A model generated the notes under the pieces. The model had not been told where the DNA came from. It made no database searches and saw only the letters and a list, made by a program, of their open reading frames with translations. A program made the position numbers and the translations under genes. A stretch of DNA of 64,000 nt, from contig NZ_JAOTID010000010.1 in NCBI RefSeq assembly GCF_026163695.1, forward strand, positions 62,001 through 126,000, written 5' to 3'. How positions within the stretch are numbered: the first letter of the stretch is position 1; every line of letters begins with the position of its first letter. Source of the DNA: Shumkonia mesophila (lineage in GTDB: Bacteria; Pseudomonadota; Alphaproteobacteria; Rhodospirillales; Shumkoniaceae). Of this stretch, positions 45,409-54,562 are shown one piece after another.

Positions 45409-45792
45409 ATTTCCGGCCTCGACATCACGCCAAGGGTTTCCCCCGGCCGCAAGGTGGTTCAGGCCTATGGCGAAGGTCGGTTTCGCATTTCGGGAGAAGT
45501 CGTCACGGGCTCGGTTGTCGTCTGGCCCGACGGCTGGACGGCGTGGCCGGTCGCCGATGGCGCGATCCTTTCCGCCGACGACCTGACGCCCATTCGCTCC
45601 CTTGCCGGAACCGTCGACATCCTGCTGATCGGCTGTGGCACCCGCTTCGGCCCCGAACCGGCGGGGTTGCGCGCCGCCGTCAAGGCCGTCGGCATGGCCC
45701 TCGAGTGGATGGACACGGGCGCGGCCTGCCGCACCTACAACGTGCTGGTCGGCGAAGGCCGCCGCGTCGCCGCCGCCCTCATCGCCGTTTAG
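45409..45792 (+). CDS. Mth938-like domain protein (DUF498), start not resolved
   Basis: The reading frame to 45792 encodes a small protein of the Mth938-like family: GLDITPRVSPGRK, VVQAYGEGRFRISGEV, GSVVVWPDG, LLIGCGTRF, and the final MALEWMDTGAACRTYNVL. These domains occur widely next to secDF and human relatives aid mitochondrial complex I assembly, as I recall. No ATG, GTG or TTG lies in frame between the secF stop and the conserved GLDITP. I put the start at ATT 45409 as a guess; the first canonical codon, GTG 45454, would remove the conserved N-terminus. The true start might instead be another non-canonical codon at about 45394-45409. Confidence 0.7.
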   Translation: MSGLDITPRVSPGRKVVQAYGEGRFRISGEVVTGSVVVWPDGWTAWPVADGAILSADDLTPIRSLAGTVDILLIGCGTRFGPEPAGLRAAVKAVGMALEWMDTGAACRTYNVLVGEGRRVAAALIAV

Positions 45793-45795
45793 CGA

Positions 45796-45827
45796 GAACG
45801 GCCCGGAGGGGAACCTCCAGGCCGTTC
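45796..45827. terminator. Convergent terminator between Mth938-like gene and sodB
   Basis: GAACGGCC-C-GGAGG pairs with CCTCC-A-GGCCGTTC around a four-base loop, with one internal mismatch. It lies 3 bases after the Mth938-like stop and 22 bases after the sodB stop on the other strand, so it can end both transcripts, although it lacks a long T run. Confidence 0.65.
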
Positions 45828-45849
45828 GCATTGTTGACGACCGAAGGGC

Positions 45850-46443
45850 CTAGCCGAGATTGGCGGCGGCGAAATCCCAGTTGACCAGATGGTCGAGGAA
45901 GATATCGACATAATCCGGACGCCGGTTCTGGTAGTCCAGGTAATAGGCGTGCTCCCACACGTCGCAGGTGATCAGCGGCGTCTGGCCGTGGGCGATGGGG
46001 GTATCGGCGTTGCCGGTCTTCACGATCTTCAGCCGGCCCCCGTCCTGCACCAGCCATGCCCAGCCGCTGCCGAACTGGGTGACGGCCGCGGTCTTGAACT
46101 GCTCGCGAAACGCCGCATAGCCGCCGAAGTCTTCGTCGATCCTGGCGGCCACCTTGCCGGCCGGCGCGCCGCCGCCGTTCGGCTTCATGGCCTTCCAGTA
46201 GAACGTGTGGTTCCACACCTGGGCGGCATTGTTGAAAACGCCCGCCTTGGCGGCATCCCCGGCCGTTTCCCGCACGATCCGCTCCAGCGGAGCGGAAGCC
46301 AGCGGCGTGTCCTTGATCAGGTTGTTGAGGTTGACGACATAGGCGTTGTGGTGCTTGCCGTGGTGGAATTCCAGCGTCTTGGCGCTGATGTGGGGCTCCA
46401 GCGCGGTGTTGGCATAAGGCAATGCCGGAAGTTCAAAGGCCAT
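45850..46443 (-). CDS. sodB: Superoxide dismutase, iron type
   Basis: The 197-residue protein is a cytoplasmic Fe/Mn superoxide dismutase. Metal ligands are His in FHHGKHHNAY, His in NHTFYWKAM, Asp in CDVWEHAYYLDY and the following His. AAQVWNHTFYW and GSGWAWLV are typical of iron-dependent SodB. It starts at ATG 46443 with AGGAGGAGGGA upstream. It is divergent from a second SOD gene, with about 200 bases between the start codons. The two proteins differ clearly along their length, so this is not a recent duplication. Confidence 0.95.
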   Translation of the reverse strand: MAFELPALPYANTALEPHISAKTLEFHHGKHHNAYVVNLNNLIKDTPLASAPLERIVRETAGDAAKAGVFNNAAQVWNHTFYWKAMKPNGGGAPAGKVAARIDEDFGGYAAFREQFKTAAVTQFGSGWAWLVQDGGRLKIVKTGNADTPIAHGQTPLITCDVWEHAYYLDYQNRRPDYVDIFLDHLVNWDFAAANLG

Positions 46444-46643
46444 TCCCTCCTCCTATGACTGACGGTTTTCCCGATATCTTTCAATTGTCTAAAAAATCAT
46501 ATCCGGTTGCGCCGCCGCGGGGAAGGGCAGACCCCGGCGCGCCGGACGAGTCGCTCGAAATGCGTCGTGCCGGCCTTGACGGAGCCGATTTACGTCACAC
46601 ATTTAGCGCCTAGGATAGTTTGCAAATAAGAAGAGGTAGCATC

Positions 46644-47246
46644 ATGGCATTTTCTCTGCCCACATTGCCGTACGCCAAGAACGCGCTTGAGCCCTATATG
46701 TCGGCCGAGACGCTGGAGTACCACCATGGCAAGCATCATCAGGCCTACGTGGACAACGGCAACAAGCTGGTCCAAGGCACCGGCCTGGAGGGCAAGTCGC
46801 TGGAGGAGGTCGTACAGGCCGCCTACAAGGACAAGGCGCTGACCGGGCTGTTCAACAACGCCAGCCAGCATTGGAACCACGTTCAGTTCTGGCAGTGGAT
46901 GAAGCCGATGGGCGGCGGCGCCATTCCCGGCGAGCTTGAGAAGAAGCTCACCGCGGATTTCGGCGGGATCGACGCCTTCAAGGCCAAGTTCATCGAGGCC
47001 GGGGTCACCCAGTTCGGCTCTGGGTGGTGTTGGCTTACCGTCGAGAACGGCAAACTGGCCGTCGCCAAGACCCCCAACGGCGAAAGCCCGATGGCGTACG
47101 GCAAACCGGCACTGCTCGGATGCGACGTGTGGGAACATTCCTACTACATCGACTACCGCAACCGCCGTCCGGACTATCTCAAGGCCTTCCTCGACCACAT
47201 GGTCAATTGGGAACGAGTGGCCGAACTGTTCGCCAAGGCCGTCTGA
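46644..47246 (+). CDS. Superoxide dismutase, Fe/Mn family (second copy)
   Basis: The 200-residue protein is also Fe/Mn superoxide dismutase, with ligands in EYHHGKHHQAYVD, WNHVQFWQWM, CDVWEHSYYIDYRN and the following His. It resembles the SOD common in Rhizobiales and Rhodospirillales more than the neighbouring SodB. The Mn or Fe preference cannot be told with certainty; the GSGWCWL stretch differs from GSGWAWL of the neighbour. ATG at 46644 follows AGAGG. A TTGACG-17-ACATTT promoter-like pair at 46576-46604 is a weak candidate. Confidence 0.94.
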   Translation: MAFSLPTLPYAKNALEPYMSAETLEYHHGKHHQAYVDNGNKLVQGTGLEGKSLEEVVQAAYKDKALTGLFNNASQHWNHVQFWQWMKPMGGGAIPGELEKKLTADFGGIDAFKAKFIEAGVTQFGSGWCWLTVENGKLAVAKTPNGESPMAYGKPALLGCDVWEHSYYIDYRNRRPDYLKAFLDHMVNWERVAELFAKAV

Positions 47247-47262
47247 CACTCCTGCGGCCGAG

Positions 47263-47299
47263 CACCGGGTTCCGCCGCTCTTCCGGCGCGGACCCGGTG
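47263..47299. other. GC-rich hairpin after second SOD gene
   Basis: CACCGGGTTCCGCCG pairs largely with CGGCGCGGACCCGGTG. It lies 17 bases after the SOD stop but has no T run, so it may be a terminator for Rho-assisted ending or an mRNA 3'-end stabiliser. Confidence 0.45.
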
Positions 47300-47376
47300 G
47301 GGCCGGGTGGCTTTCGGGCCGGCCGCCTTTCCCCCATACTACGAGGATCGCTGCCGCGTGGAGGCATGCCGCGCCG

Positions 47377-48216
47377 ATGCCCGATCTGTCGTTCTGCGCC
47401 CAGCAGGTCCGCCGCCAGGACAACGACCGTTTCCTGTGCGCCCTTTTCGCGCCCGCCGCGCGCCGGGAAGGGCTGTTCGCGCTCTATGCCTTCAATCTGG
47501 AACTCGCCTCCATCGCCGATAAGGTCAGCGAACCACTGCTGGGCCGGATGCGCTTTCAATGGTGGCGCGAGGCCGTGGACGGCGATGCGAACGGCAACGC
47601 CGCCGGCCATCAGGTCGCCGGCCCGCTGGCAAGGACGGTCGCGGAGTCGGGGCTGAGCACGGCATCCTTGCTCGCCCTGATCGACGCCCGGGAACGGGAC
47701 CTCGACGACCGACCCATTCCCGACCAGGCCGCCTTCGCGGCGTACGCGGCCGATACGGCGGGGGCCCTGGCGGAAATGAGCCTGGACGTGCTGGGCATCG
47801 CCGAAGCGGCGGCCCACGAGGCGGCGCATCACGTGGGGCTGGCGTGGGCCGGACTCGGCATCCTCCGCTCGCTGCCCTTTCACGCGGTGCGCCGGCGGCT
47901 CTATCTGCCGGCGGAGTCGCTGGAAGCGGCCGGTTCGACCGCCCAGGAGATCTTCTCGGGCAAGGCGTCGCCGGCGCTTCGCCGGGTGGTGGCCGAGGTG
48001 GTCGAATGGTCCCGCCACCATCTGAACGCCGCCCGCATGAATCGCGGCAGGGTTCTGGCGGCCGCGCTGCCGGCGCTGCTTCCGGCGGTGCTGGCGGAAA
48101 TACACCTGGAACGGTTGCGCCGCGCCGATTTCAATCCGTTCGACCGCGACCTCGCCCGTCCGGCGCCCTGGCGGGTTGCCCGCCTGTGGATGCACGCCCG
48201 GCGGAGCCGATTCTGA
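47377..48216 (+). CDS. Squalene/phytoene synthase-fold protein, NDUFAF6-like
   Basis: The 279-residue protein has the all-helical squalene/phytoene synthase fold (ALYAFNLELASIADKV and RMRFQWWREAVD). It lacks the two Asp-rich DxxxD metal motifs of true prenyl synthases at the expected places. The RMRFQWWR segment matches the NDUFAF6 group, a complex I assembly factor in mitochondria with alphaproteobacterial relatives. A catalytic role is unlikely. The ATG at 47377 is chosen from the family N-terminus; GGAGG lies 12 bases upstream. It is downstream of the second SOD by 130 bases. Confidence 0.8.
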   Translation: MPDLSFCAQQVRRQDNDRFLCALFAPAARREGLFALYAFNLELASIADKVSEPLLGRMRFQWWREAVDGDANGNAAGHQVAGPLARTVAESGLSTASLLALIDARERDLDDRPIPDQAAFAAYAADTAGALAEMSLDVLGIAEAAAHEAAHHVGLAWAGLGILRSLPFHAVRRRLYLPAESLEAAGSTAQEIFSGKASPALRRVVAEVVEWSRHHLNAARMNRGRVLAAALPALLPAVLAEIHLERLRRADFNPFDRDLARPAPWRVARLWMHARRSRF

Positions 48217-48225
48217 CGTCGCGCG

Positions 48226-50397
48226 CTATTGCGCCGACGTCGGCATCAGATCGAGGGTGGACAGAACGGGGAAAATCGGGGGCGACGCCACATTGTACAA
48301 CAGGATGGCGCCGTAGCGCATGTCGGGAAAGCCACCGCGCGTATCGTCATAGCGGCGGATTTCCAGGGTAGTTTTTTCGTGGCTGAGGGGGTCTGTGACC
48401 TGCCACGAGACCACCTGATTCGATTGGCGCGGCTGCGCGAACGGGGTAATGGCGTGCTCGCTTGCCGCCGTCGGCTTCCCGAACCGCTGGGAGTAGTAGG
48501 CGACAAGGGCGTCATGGGAATCCGTCGGGAAAATGGCTTGAATGCGCGTCGCCAGGCCGTCGTCGTAGCGGACGATCGCCTGGGCGCCCTGGTACATGAC
48601 TGAGTTGACCCGCAACTGGCGGGCCAGTTTGGCCGGCCAATCGACCGGCTCGACGCAAAAGACCACGGCTCCCCGGCTTTTTTTGACACAGAAGTTCCGC
48701 TCGCTGGGGTCGGCGGGTTCCGGAGGCATCGCCGTGGTGATGTAGATGGAACTGCCGAGCGTCAGCACGCTGTCGGGCACCTTGCGCCCAGGGGCCGGCG
48801 CCGACGCCATGGCGGTCCGCATGGGGGCGGCGTTTGGACCATCGAGGCCGAGCGGAAGGTCCTCCTTCGACGTCAAGGCGGCCGGCCGCGAGGACTTCGG
48901 AGTTTCCGCTAATTGATCGAGCGGACCCGCCGGGTTGGCGATCGGGGTTGGTCCGGCCTTGTTCCGTGCCGGTGACGGACGGCCTGATACGGCGGGCCTG
49001 GCCGGTGCCGCGGCACGTTCGGGAGACGGTGGCGACGGGACGTCGAGCCTCTCGGCCGGACGTTCCGCCAGAGGGATCGGTGGGGGAGCCGGCGGTTTCT
49101 CGCCGATGATCGGATGGCGCGTGCCAGGAGCCACGGTGTCGGGGGCGAACGGGTCGGCCATCGTCACTACCGGCGGAACGGGACCGGCCGGCTGGCGGGC
49201 CACCGGCGGTGGCGCGGCGGGGGCCGTGAGCGGGGGCGTCGACGGCAACGTGCGGGCGGCCATCGTGGCCGTGGGCGGCGGGGAATCGGGGATTTTGCGG
49301 GTGGCCACGGCGACGGTAGGAAGCGGCCGGACCGGCGGTTCGTCCACGGGCGTTTCCGACGCGCCCGTTGCGGGCGGGACGTTCGGCTCGGGCGCGGCGA
49401 CGGCCTCCGCCGGCGGCGCGTCCTTCTCGGCCACGCTTGCCGTCACCACGGGTTCCGTCATTTCGGCTGGCGGCGCTACCGCCGGCATCGCCGCCGGGGG
49501 AGGGATCGCGTCCACGGGCCCGGCCGTACTCTCGGAAGCTGGCGGCGGATCGGTTTCCGGCGTGCCGGCGGGGGGAACGGCGTCGCCGCTCGGCATCGTC
49601 AGATCGGCCACCGCAAGGGTCCCGTCGCGGGCGGCCTGTGGTTGGTCGGTCCGCGCCATCTTGCGGCCCATCCACCGGAAGAACCAACCGCCCAGGAAGG
49701 TGTCGAAGGTCTCGTCGAAGGAATGCGCAACCCGCCTCACGCGCGCCGACGCCTTATCGAGAAACCCGCCGGCGGCGGCGCTCTTCGTCCCTGCCGGATC
49801 GGTATCGACAGGCGCCACCGTCGTCATTTCGGGTTGGGACGGCGTCGACGGCGGCGGCGGGCCGGCTGCCGGTGGCGCGGCGGGCTCAGCCGGTTTGACC
49901 GCCCGGTCGTCTTCGCGGTCGCTGGAAATGGAAATGTCAGGGGGCGGGGGCGGTTCGGCGGACGGCGGAGGCGGCGGTATCGGTTGCGGGGAGGTATCGG
50001 CGATGGCGGGTGCGCCGCGGTCGGCGGCCTCCGGCAAAACGGAGACTGCCGGCCCTTCGGAGGCGGCGGCATTCGCCGCTTCCCGAACGTTGTGAAGGGA
50101 TAGCAGGTAGTGGGCGATCTCGTAATGTCCCTTGTCGATGGCAAGGTCGACGGGACGCATTCCGAAGGAACTGCGGGCTTCGATGCGCGCACCGTCGGCG
50201 ACGGTCGCGCGTACCGCGCTCAAGTCGTTTCGCTCGACCGCTTCGAACAAGGCGCGAGTCGCCCCTGACGGATCTTCGCCGCGGGACGGGCCAGAACCGA
50301 CAACGCCTCCCCCCGCCAGTAAAACGACGACGACGGCCACGCGACTCAAAAAAACGACCGTACGCGTCAGCGCGGCGCGCGGTTTCCTACACTCCAT
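48226..50397 (-). CDS. Ankyrin-repeat, proline-rich protein with unrecognised C-terminal domain
   Basis: I do not recognise this 723-residue protein as a whole. From ATG 50397 it has a hydrophobic N-terminal segment (residues about 12-34, signal or anchor) and about two ankyrin repeats (LFEAVERNDLSAVRATVADG and MRPVDLAIDKGHYEIAHYLL). A very long Pro/Ala-rich disordered middle follows, then a globular C-terminal domain of about 135 residues with NFCVKKSRGAVVFCVEPVDW, SVMYQGAQAIVRYDDG and SQRFGKPTA. The two Cys could form a disulfide in the periplasm. Segment DETFDTFLGGWFFRWMG in the middle is hydrophobic. Most likely it is a periplasmic protein anchored to the inner membrane. An upstream in-frame start at 50556 is possible but lacks a ribosome site. 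Confidence 0.75.
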   Translation of the reverse strand: MECRKPRAALTRTVVFLSRVAVVVVLLAGGGVVGSGPSRGEDPSGATRALFEAVERNDLSAVRATVADGARIEARSSFGMRPVDLAIDKGHYEIAHYLLSLHNVREAANAAASEGPAVSVLPEAADRGAPAIADTSPQPIPPPPPSAEPPPPPDISISSDREDDRAVKPAEPAAPPAAGPPPPSTPSQPEMTTVAPVDTDPAGTKSAAAGGFLDKASARVRRVAHSFDETFDTFLGGWFFRWMGRKMARTDQPQAARDGTLAVADLTMPSGDAVPPAGTPETDPPPASESTAGPVDAIPPPAAMPAVAPPAEMTEPVVTASVAEKDAPPAEAVAAPEPNVPPATGASETPVDEPPVRPLPTVAVATRKIPDSPPPTATMAARTLPSTPPLTAPAAPPPVARQPAGPVPPVVTMADPFAPDTVAPGTRHPIIGEKPPAPPPIPLAERPAERLDVPSPPSPERAAAPARPAVSGRPSPARNKAGPTPIANPAGPLDQLAETPKSSRPAALTSKEDLPLGLDGPNAAPMRTAMASAPAPGRKVPDSVLTLGSSIYITTAMPPEPADPSERNFCVKKSRGAVVFCVEPVDWPAKLARQLRVNSVMYQGAQAIVRYDDGLATRIQAIFPTDSHDALVAYYSQRFGKPTAASEHAITPFAQPRQSNQVVSWQVTDPLSHEKTTLEIRRYDDTRGGFPDMRYGAILLYNVASPPIFPVLSTLDLMPTSAQ

Positions 50398-50642
50398 CCA
50401 ACCCTTCTCTGACTTTCTCGTATGCCAGCTTCGCCGATCAATCCGGCTTTTTATCCCGGCAGTGGTTACCTCCGCGTTTACGTGCGGCGCCATAATGATT
50501 TTTTTTGCCGGCGACCACAATCGGTCAGGTGCCCGTGACCGCGATAAAAAGTTCATGAAAGCGGTGGAGATGCCTGCGGGCGCCCCGTACTATCGCAACC
50601 CGAACAACAGCGTCCCCCCAGGCGCGATGGATGAGGCGTGAC

Positions 50643-51650
50643 ATGGAATACAGAAGGCTTGGAGTCAGCGGCTTGATGGTATCGCCGGTTTGTCTGGGCG
50701 CCATGATGTTCGGCGATCAGACCGACGAGAAGGCGGCGACCGAAATCGTTGCCACGGCGCGCGATGCCGGGGTCAACTTCATCGACACCGCCAACAACTA
50801 TGCCGGCGGCCGGTCCGAACGCATGGTCGGCAAGCTGATCAAGAACGACCGCGACGCCTGGGTGCTGGCCACCAAGGTCGGCAGCCCGGTGGGGGAAGGT
50901 GTCTACGAGCAGACTCTCAGCCGCAAGCGCATTCTCAAAGAAGTGGACGCCAGCCTGTCGCGGCTGGGCACCGACTATATCGACATCTACTATTTCCATC
51001 GCGACGACCTGGAAACGCCGCTTGACGAGCCGCTGGCCGCCATGGGCGACCTCATTCGCGCCGGCAAGGTTCGCTATTGGGGCTTCAGCAACTTCCATGC
51101 GTGGCGCATCGCCGAACTGGTGTTCCTGTGCGATACCCTGGGCATGCCCGGGCCGGCGGTGACCCAGCCCTGCTACAACGCCATGAACCGCATGATCGAG
51201 CTGGAATATTTGCCGGCCTGCCGGCATTTCGGTATCGGCGTCGTGCCTTACAGCCCGCTGGCGCGTGGCGTGCTGACCGGCAAGTATCCTGTCAAGGGAA
51301 CGCCGCCGGCCGACAGCCGGGCGGGGCGCAAGGATGCGCGCATCTACGAGATCGAATACCGCAAGGAATCGCTGGTCCTGGCCCAGAAGATCAAGCAGCG
51401 CGCCGAAAAGCGCGGCATGACGGCGGCCCAGTTCGCGTTGAACTGGGTGTTGAACAATGATCTGGTGTCGTCCGTGATTGCCGGCCCGCGCACGTTGGAG
51501 CAATGGCGGCACTACCTCGATGCCCTGAACCACGACTTCACGGCCGCCGACGAGGCGTTCGTCGATCGGCTGGTGGCGGCGGGACGAGCCTCGACGCCGG
51601 GCTTCATCGATCCGAAACTGCCGCCGACCGGGCGCGAGCCGCGGACCTGA
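50643..51650 (+). CDS. Aldo/keto reductase
   Basis: The 335-residue protein is an NADPH-dependent aldo/keto reductase. The catalytic tetrad is present: Asp in FIDTANNYAGG, Tyr in the same segment, Lys in LATKVGSP and His in YYFHRDD. Typical cofactor-binding stretches VIAGPRTLEQ and WGFSNFHAW are intact. It reduces aldehydes or ketones; substrate is unknown. The ATG at 50643 has GAGG six bases upstream. Confidence 0.92.
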   Translation: MEYRRLGVSGLMVSPVCLGAMMFGDQTDEKAATEIVATARDAGVNFIDTANNYAGGRSERMVGKLIKNDRDAWVLATKVGSPVGEGVYEQTLSRKRILKEVDASLSRLGTDYIDIYYFHRDDLETPLDEPLAAMGDLIRAGKVRYWGFSNFHAWRIAELVFLCDTLGMPGPAVTQPCYNAMNRMIELEYLPACRHFGIGVVPYSPLARGVLTGKYPVKGTPPADSRAGRKDARIYEIEYRKESLVLAQKIKQRAEKRGMTAAQFALNWVLNNDLVSSVIAGPRTLEQWRHYLDALNHDFTAADEAFVDRLVAAGRASTPGFIDPKLPPTGREPRT

Positions 51651-51726
51651 GCCGCGGGAAGACCGCTGCTCATGAGCGCTGCCGCCGGGCTTTCGAAGGT
51701 GGCGGCAAGATAAGAAAAGGCAAGGG

Positions 51727-52608
51727 GTGAAACCTGTCCACATCCTTATGGTGATTGCCGTCCAGATCCTGTGGGGGTTCGGCTTCGCCATGTCCAAGGT
51801 CGGCCTGGGGCCGTTCCCGCCGCTGTTCCTCATGGGCATGCGCTACGGCTTGGCCGCCCTCGTCCTGGTGTGGTTCGTCCGTCCGCCGTCGGGGATGATG
51901 TGGAAGGTTTTCGCTGCCGCCGTCGTCAGCGGCACCATCACCTACGGGCTGGTCTATTCGGGCCTGAGGGATCTCTACGCCTCGACGGCCACCCTGCTGA
52001 CCCAGCTTCAGGTGCCGTTCCTGGCCCTGCTCGGCGTCGTGCTGCTGAAGGAAAAGCTCAGCCTGCGCGGCATGCTGGGCATGGCTTTTGCTTTCGGCGG
52101 CGTCGTGCTGATCACCGGCGAGCCGCGCATCCAGGGAAACCTCGGTCCCGTCTTCGTCGTCGTGGCCGGCAGCCTTTTCTGGGCCCTGGGCCAGATCATG
52201 ATCCGCCGGTTGGGGGGAGGAATCGGCGGCATGCGGCTTCTGGCCTGGATCGCGACCTTCGCCTCGCCGCAGCTGCTCGTCGGTTCCTTCATCCTCGAGG
52301 AGGGGCAGTTCGTGGCGCTGGCCGAGGCGGGGTGGAAGGACTGGGGTGTGATCCTCTACCTCGGCTTGGCCATGACGGCGTTGGCCTATTCCATGTGGTA
52401 CCACGTGTTGGGCCGCTGCGAGGTCAACCGGGTGGCGCCGTTCCTGCTGCTCAATCCCCTGGCCGCCATCGTTTCCAGCGTGGTGTTCCTGGGCGAGGAC
52501 TTGACCCTGATGATCACGGTCGGCGGTGTGATCATCATTCTGGGGATCGGCATCATGACCATCAGCCCGGCGGTCTGGCGTCACCGGTGGACCACCCCGG
52601 CCGCCTAG
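51727..52608 (+). CDS. EamA/DMT-family transporter
   Basis: The 293-residue protein has ten predicted membrane spans in two EamA repeats, each starting with a hydrophobic segment (residues 5-25 and about 142-160). The family signature VQILWGFGFAMSKVGLG and LLNPLAAIVSSVVFLGE are present. DMT transporters export or import amino acids, nucleotides or other metabolites; substrate is unknown. It starts at GTG 51727 right after AGGCAAGG. It follows the aldo/keto reductase on the same strand with 76 bases between. Confidence 0.88.
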   Translation: MKPVHILMVIAVQILWGFGFAMSKVGLGPFPPLFLMGMRYGLAALVLVWFVRPPSGMMWKVFAAAVVSGTITYGLVYSGLRDLYASTATLLTQLQVPFLALLGVVLLKEKLSLRGMLGMAFAFGGVVLITGEPRIQGNLGPVFVVVAGSLFWALGQIMIRRLGGGIGGMRLLAWIATFASPQLLVGSFILEEGQFVALAEAGWKDWGVILYLGLAMTALAYSMWYHVLGRCEVNRVAPFLLLNPLAAIVSSVVFLGEDLTLMITVGGVIIILGIGIMTISPAVWRHRWTTPAA

Positions 52609-52623
52609 CCGGCCGGCCATCGC

Positions 52624-53973
52624 TTACCGCCAGGTTTCGATCTCGGAAAGCGCGCGACGGCTGTAGGCCAGCTTGCGTTCGCGGCCGCGCAGGCGACGTT
52701 TGCCGCCGTCGCCCTCGAGCGGCGGGAACAGCCCGAAATTCACGTTCATCGGCTGGAAGGTCGTGGCGTCGGCGCCGCCGGTGATGTGGGCGATAAGCGC
52801 GCCCAGCGCCGTGGTCGGCGACGGCGGAACCGGCGTCTTCCCCAGACGTTCGGCCGCCGCGAAGCGTCCGGCGACGAGGCCGACGCCGGCGCTCTCCACG
52901 TATCCCTCGCAGCCGGTGACCTGGCCGGCGAAGCGCAGCCTGGGCTCGGCCTTCAGGCGCAGCACGCCGTCGAGCAGACGCGGGCTGTTGAGGAAGGTGT
53001 TGCGGTGCAGGCCGCCCAGGCGGGCGAACTGGGCATTCTCCAGGCCCGGGATCATGCGGAAGATGCGGGTCTGTTCGCCGTAGGTCAGCTTGGTCTGGAA
53101 TCCGACCATGTTATAGAGCGTTCCCAGTGCATTATCCTGGCGAAGCTGAACCACTGCATGAGGTTTCGCGGCGCCGGGGCGGGGATTGCTGAGGCCGACC
53201 GGCTTCATCGGCCCGAAGGCCAGTGTCTCGCGCCCGCGCTCGGCCATTACCTCAATGGGCAGGCAGCCCTCGAAGTAGGGCGTGCTTGCCTCCCACTCGT
53301 GGAAGGCCACCTTGTCGGCAGCCAGCAGGGCGTCGATGAAGGCGTCGTATTGGCCGCGGTCGAGCGGGCAGTTGATGTAGTCGGCGCCGTCGCCCTTGTC
53401 GTAGCGCGACTGCAGCCAGGCAACGTCGAGGTCGATGCTGTCGCGATGGACGATGGGGGCGATGGCGTCGAAGAAGGCCAACGCGTCCTCGCCGGTCAGT
53501 CCACGGATGGCCTCGGCCAGGGGCGGCGAGGTCAGCGGCCCGGTGGCGACGATGACCGAGTCCCATGCCGGGTCGGGAAGGCCGGCGATCTCCTCGCGGC
53601 AGATCTCGACCAGGGGATGGGCTTCGAGGGCCGCCTGTACCGCCCGGCTGAACCCTTCGCGGTCGACCGCCAGGGCACCCCCGGCCGGCACCCGGTGGGC
53701 GTCCGCCATGGCCAGGATGAGCGAGCCGCAGCGGCGCATTTCCTCGTGCAAGAGGCCGACGGCGTTGCTCTCGGTGTCGTCCGAGCGCAGCGAATTCGAA
53801 CAGACCAGTTCGGCCAAGCCATCGGTGACATGAGCTTCGGTGCGGCGGAGCGGCCGCATTTCGTGGAGAACGGCCGGCACGCCGGCGCGGGCCAGTTGCC
53901 AAACGGCCTCGGTGCCGGCAAGGCCGCCGCCGATGACGTGAACGGATCGCATCTGGGAAAGAGGTGTCGTCAT
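52624..53973 (-). CDS. trmFO: Methylenetetrahydrofolate-tRNA-(uracil-5-)-methyltransferase TrmFO
   Basis: The 449-residue flavoenzyme makes m5U54 in tRNA using methylene-THF. It has the FAD-binding [18 protein letters not shown] near the N-terminus, the [10 protein letters not shown] segment typical of Trm[11 protein letters not shown]-like [13 protein letters not shown] and the GALIAHIT and [12 protein letters not shown] signatures. I start at ATG 53973; ATG 53952 is also possible, and neither has a strong ribosome site. It is convergent with the EamA gene. Confidence 0.95.
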   Translation of the reverse strand: MTTPLSQMRSVHVIGGGLAGTEAVWQLARAGVPAVLHEMRPLRRTEAHVTDGLAELVCSNSLRSDDTESNAVGLLHEEMRRCGSLILAMADAHRVPAGGALAVDREGFSRAVQAALEAHPLVEICREEIAGLPDPAWDSVIVATGPLTSPPLAEAIRGLTGEDALAFFDAIAPIVHRDSIDLDVAWLQSRYDKGDGADYINCPLDRGQYDAFIDALLAADKVAFHEWEASTPYFEGCLPIEVMAERGRETLAFGPMKPVGLSNPRPGAAKPHAVVQLRQDNALGTLYNMVGFQTKLTYGEQTRIFRMIPGLENAQFARLGGLHRNTFLNSPRLLDGVLRLKAEPRLRFAGQVTGCEGYVESAGVGLVAGRFAAAERLGKTPVPPSPTTALGALIAHITGGADATTFQPMNVNFGLFPPLEGDGGKRRLRGRERKLAYSRRALSEIETWR

Positions 53974-54099
53974 GCCCGAGACACATAGAACGCCGCCGCC
54001 CGCCTTGCAACGGCAACTCGCGCGGCCTGCCTCTTGACAGTGGGGCGAAGCGGCTTTTAGGTGCGATCCAGCAATCCAAGCAGCAATTTCGGTGAACCC

Positions 54100-54537
54100 A
54101 TGCCCGAAGGTTTCGATCCGCAGACGATATGGATGGTCGCCATCCTTCTGATGGCCTTCGCGGCCATGAAGTACGTGATTCCGCGCCTGGTGGCGGGGGT
54201 GCCCTTCCTGGAGCCGCAGGCGGTCCAGCAGCGCCTGACGGCGGGCGAGGATGTCGTCATCGTGGACGTGCGTAGCCCCGACGAATTCATCGGCCCGCTC
54301 GGCCACGCGCCTGGGGCCGTCAACGTGCCGCTGGGCGATCTGGCCGGTCGCCTTGCTGCTGGGGCCGGGGGCTTGGATGATCTCAAGGGGCTGCCGGTCT
54401 TTGTGATGTGCAAGACGGCCAACCGTTCGCCCCACGCGGCCCGCCTGCTCAAGAAGCGGGGCTTCACCAACGTTGCCGTGGTCAAGGGCGGCATGGGCGC
54501 CTGGAAGCGCGCCGGCCTGCCGGTCGAAACCTCCTGA
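54100..54537 (+). CDS. Membrane-anchored rhodanese-like protein
   Basis: The 145-residue protein has one N-terminal hydrophobic segment ([20 protein letters not shown]) and a rhodanese domain with [12 protein letters not shown] and the active-site loop [10 protein letters not shown]. It would present a persulfide-carrying cysteine near the membrane. I use ATG 54100 with GGTGA just upstream; GTG 54061 would add 13 residues. It is divergent from trmFO. Confidence 0.88.
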   Translation: MPEGFDPQTIWMVAILLMAFAAMKYVIPRLVAGVPFLEPQAVQQRLTAGEDVVIVDVRSPDEFIGPLGHAPGAVNVPLGDLAGRLAAGAGGLDDLKGLPVFVMCKTANRSPHAARLLKKRGFTNVAVVKGGMGAWKRAGLPVETS

Positions 54538-54562
54538 CGATCGGGTCGGCTCCGGCGGGCTC

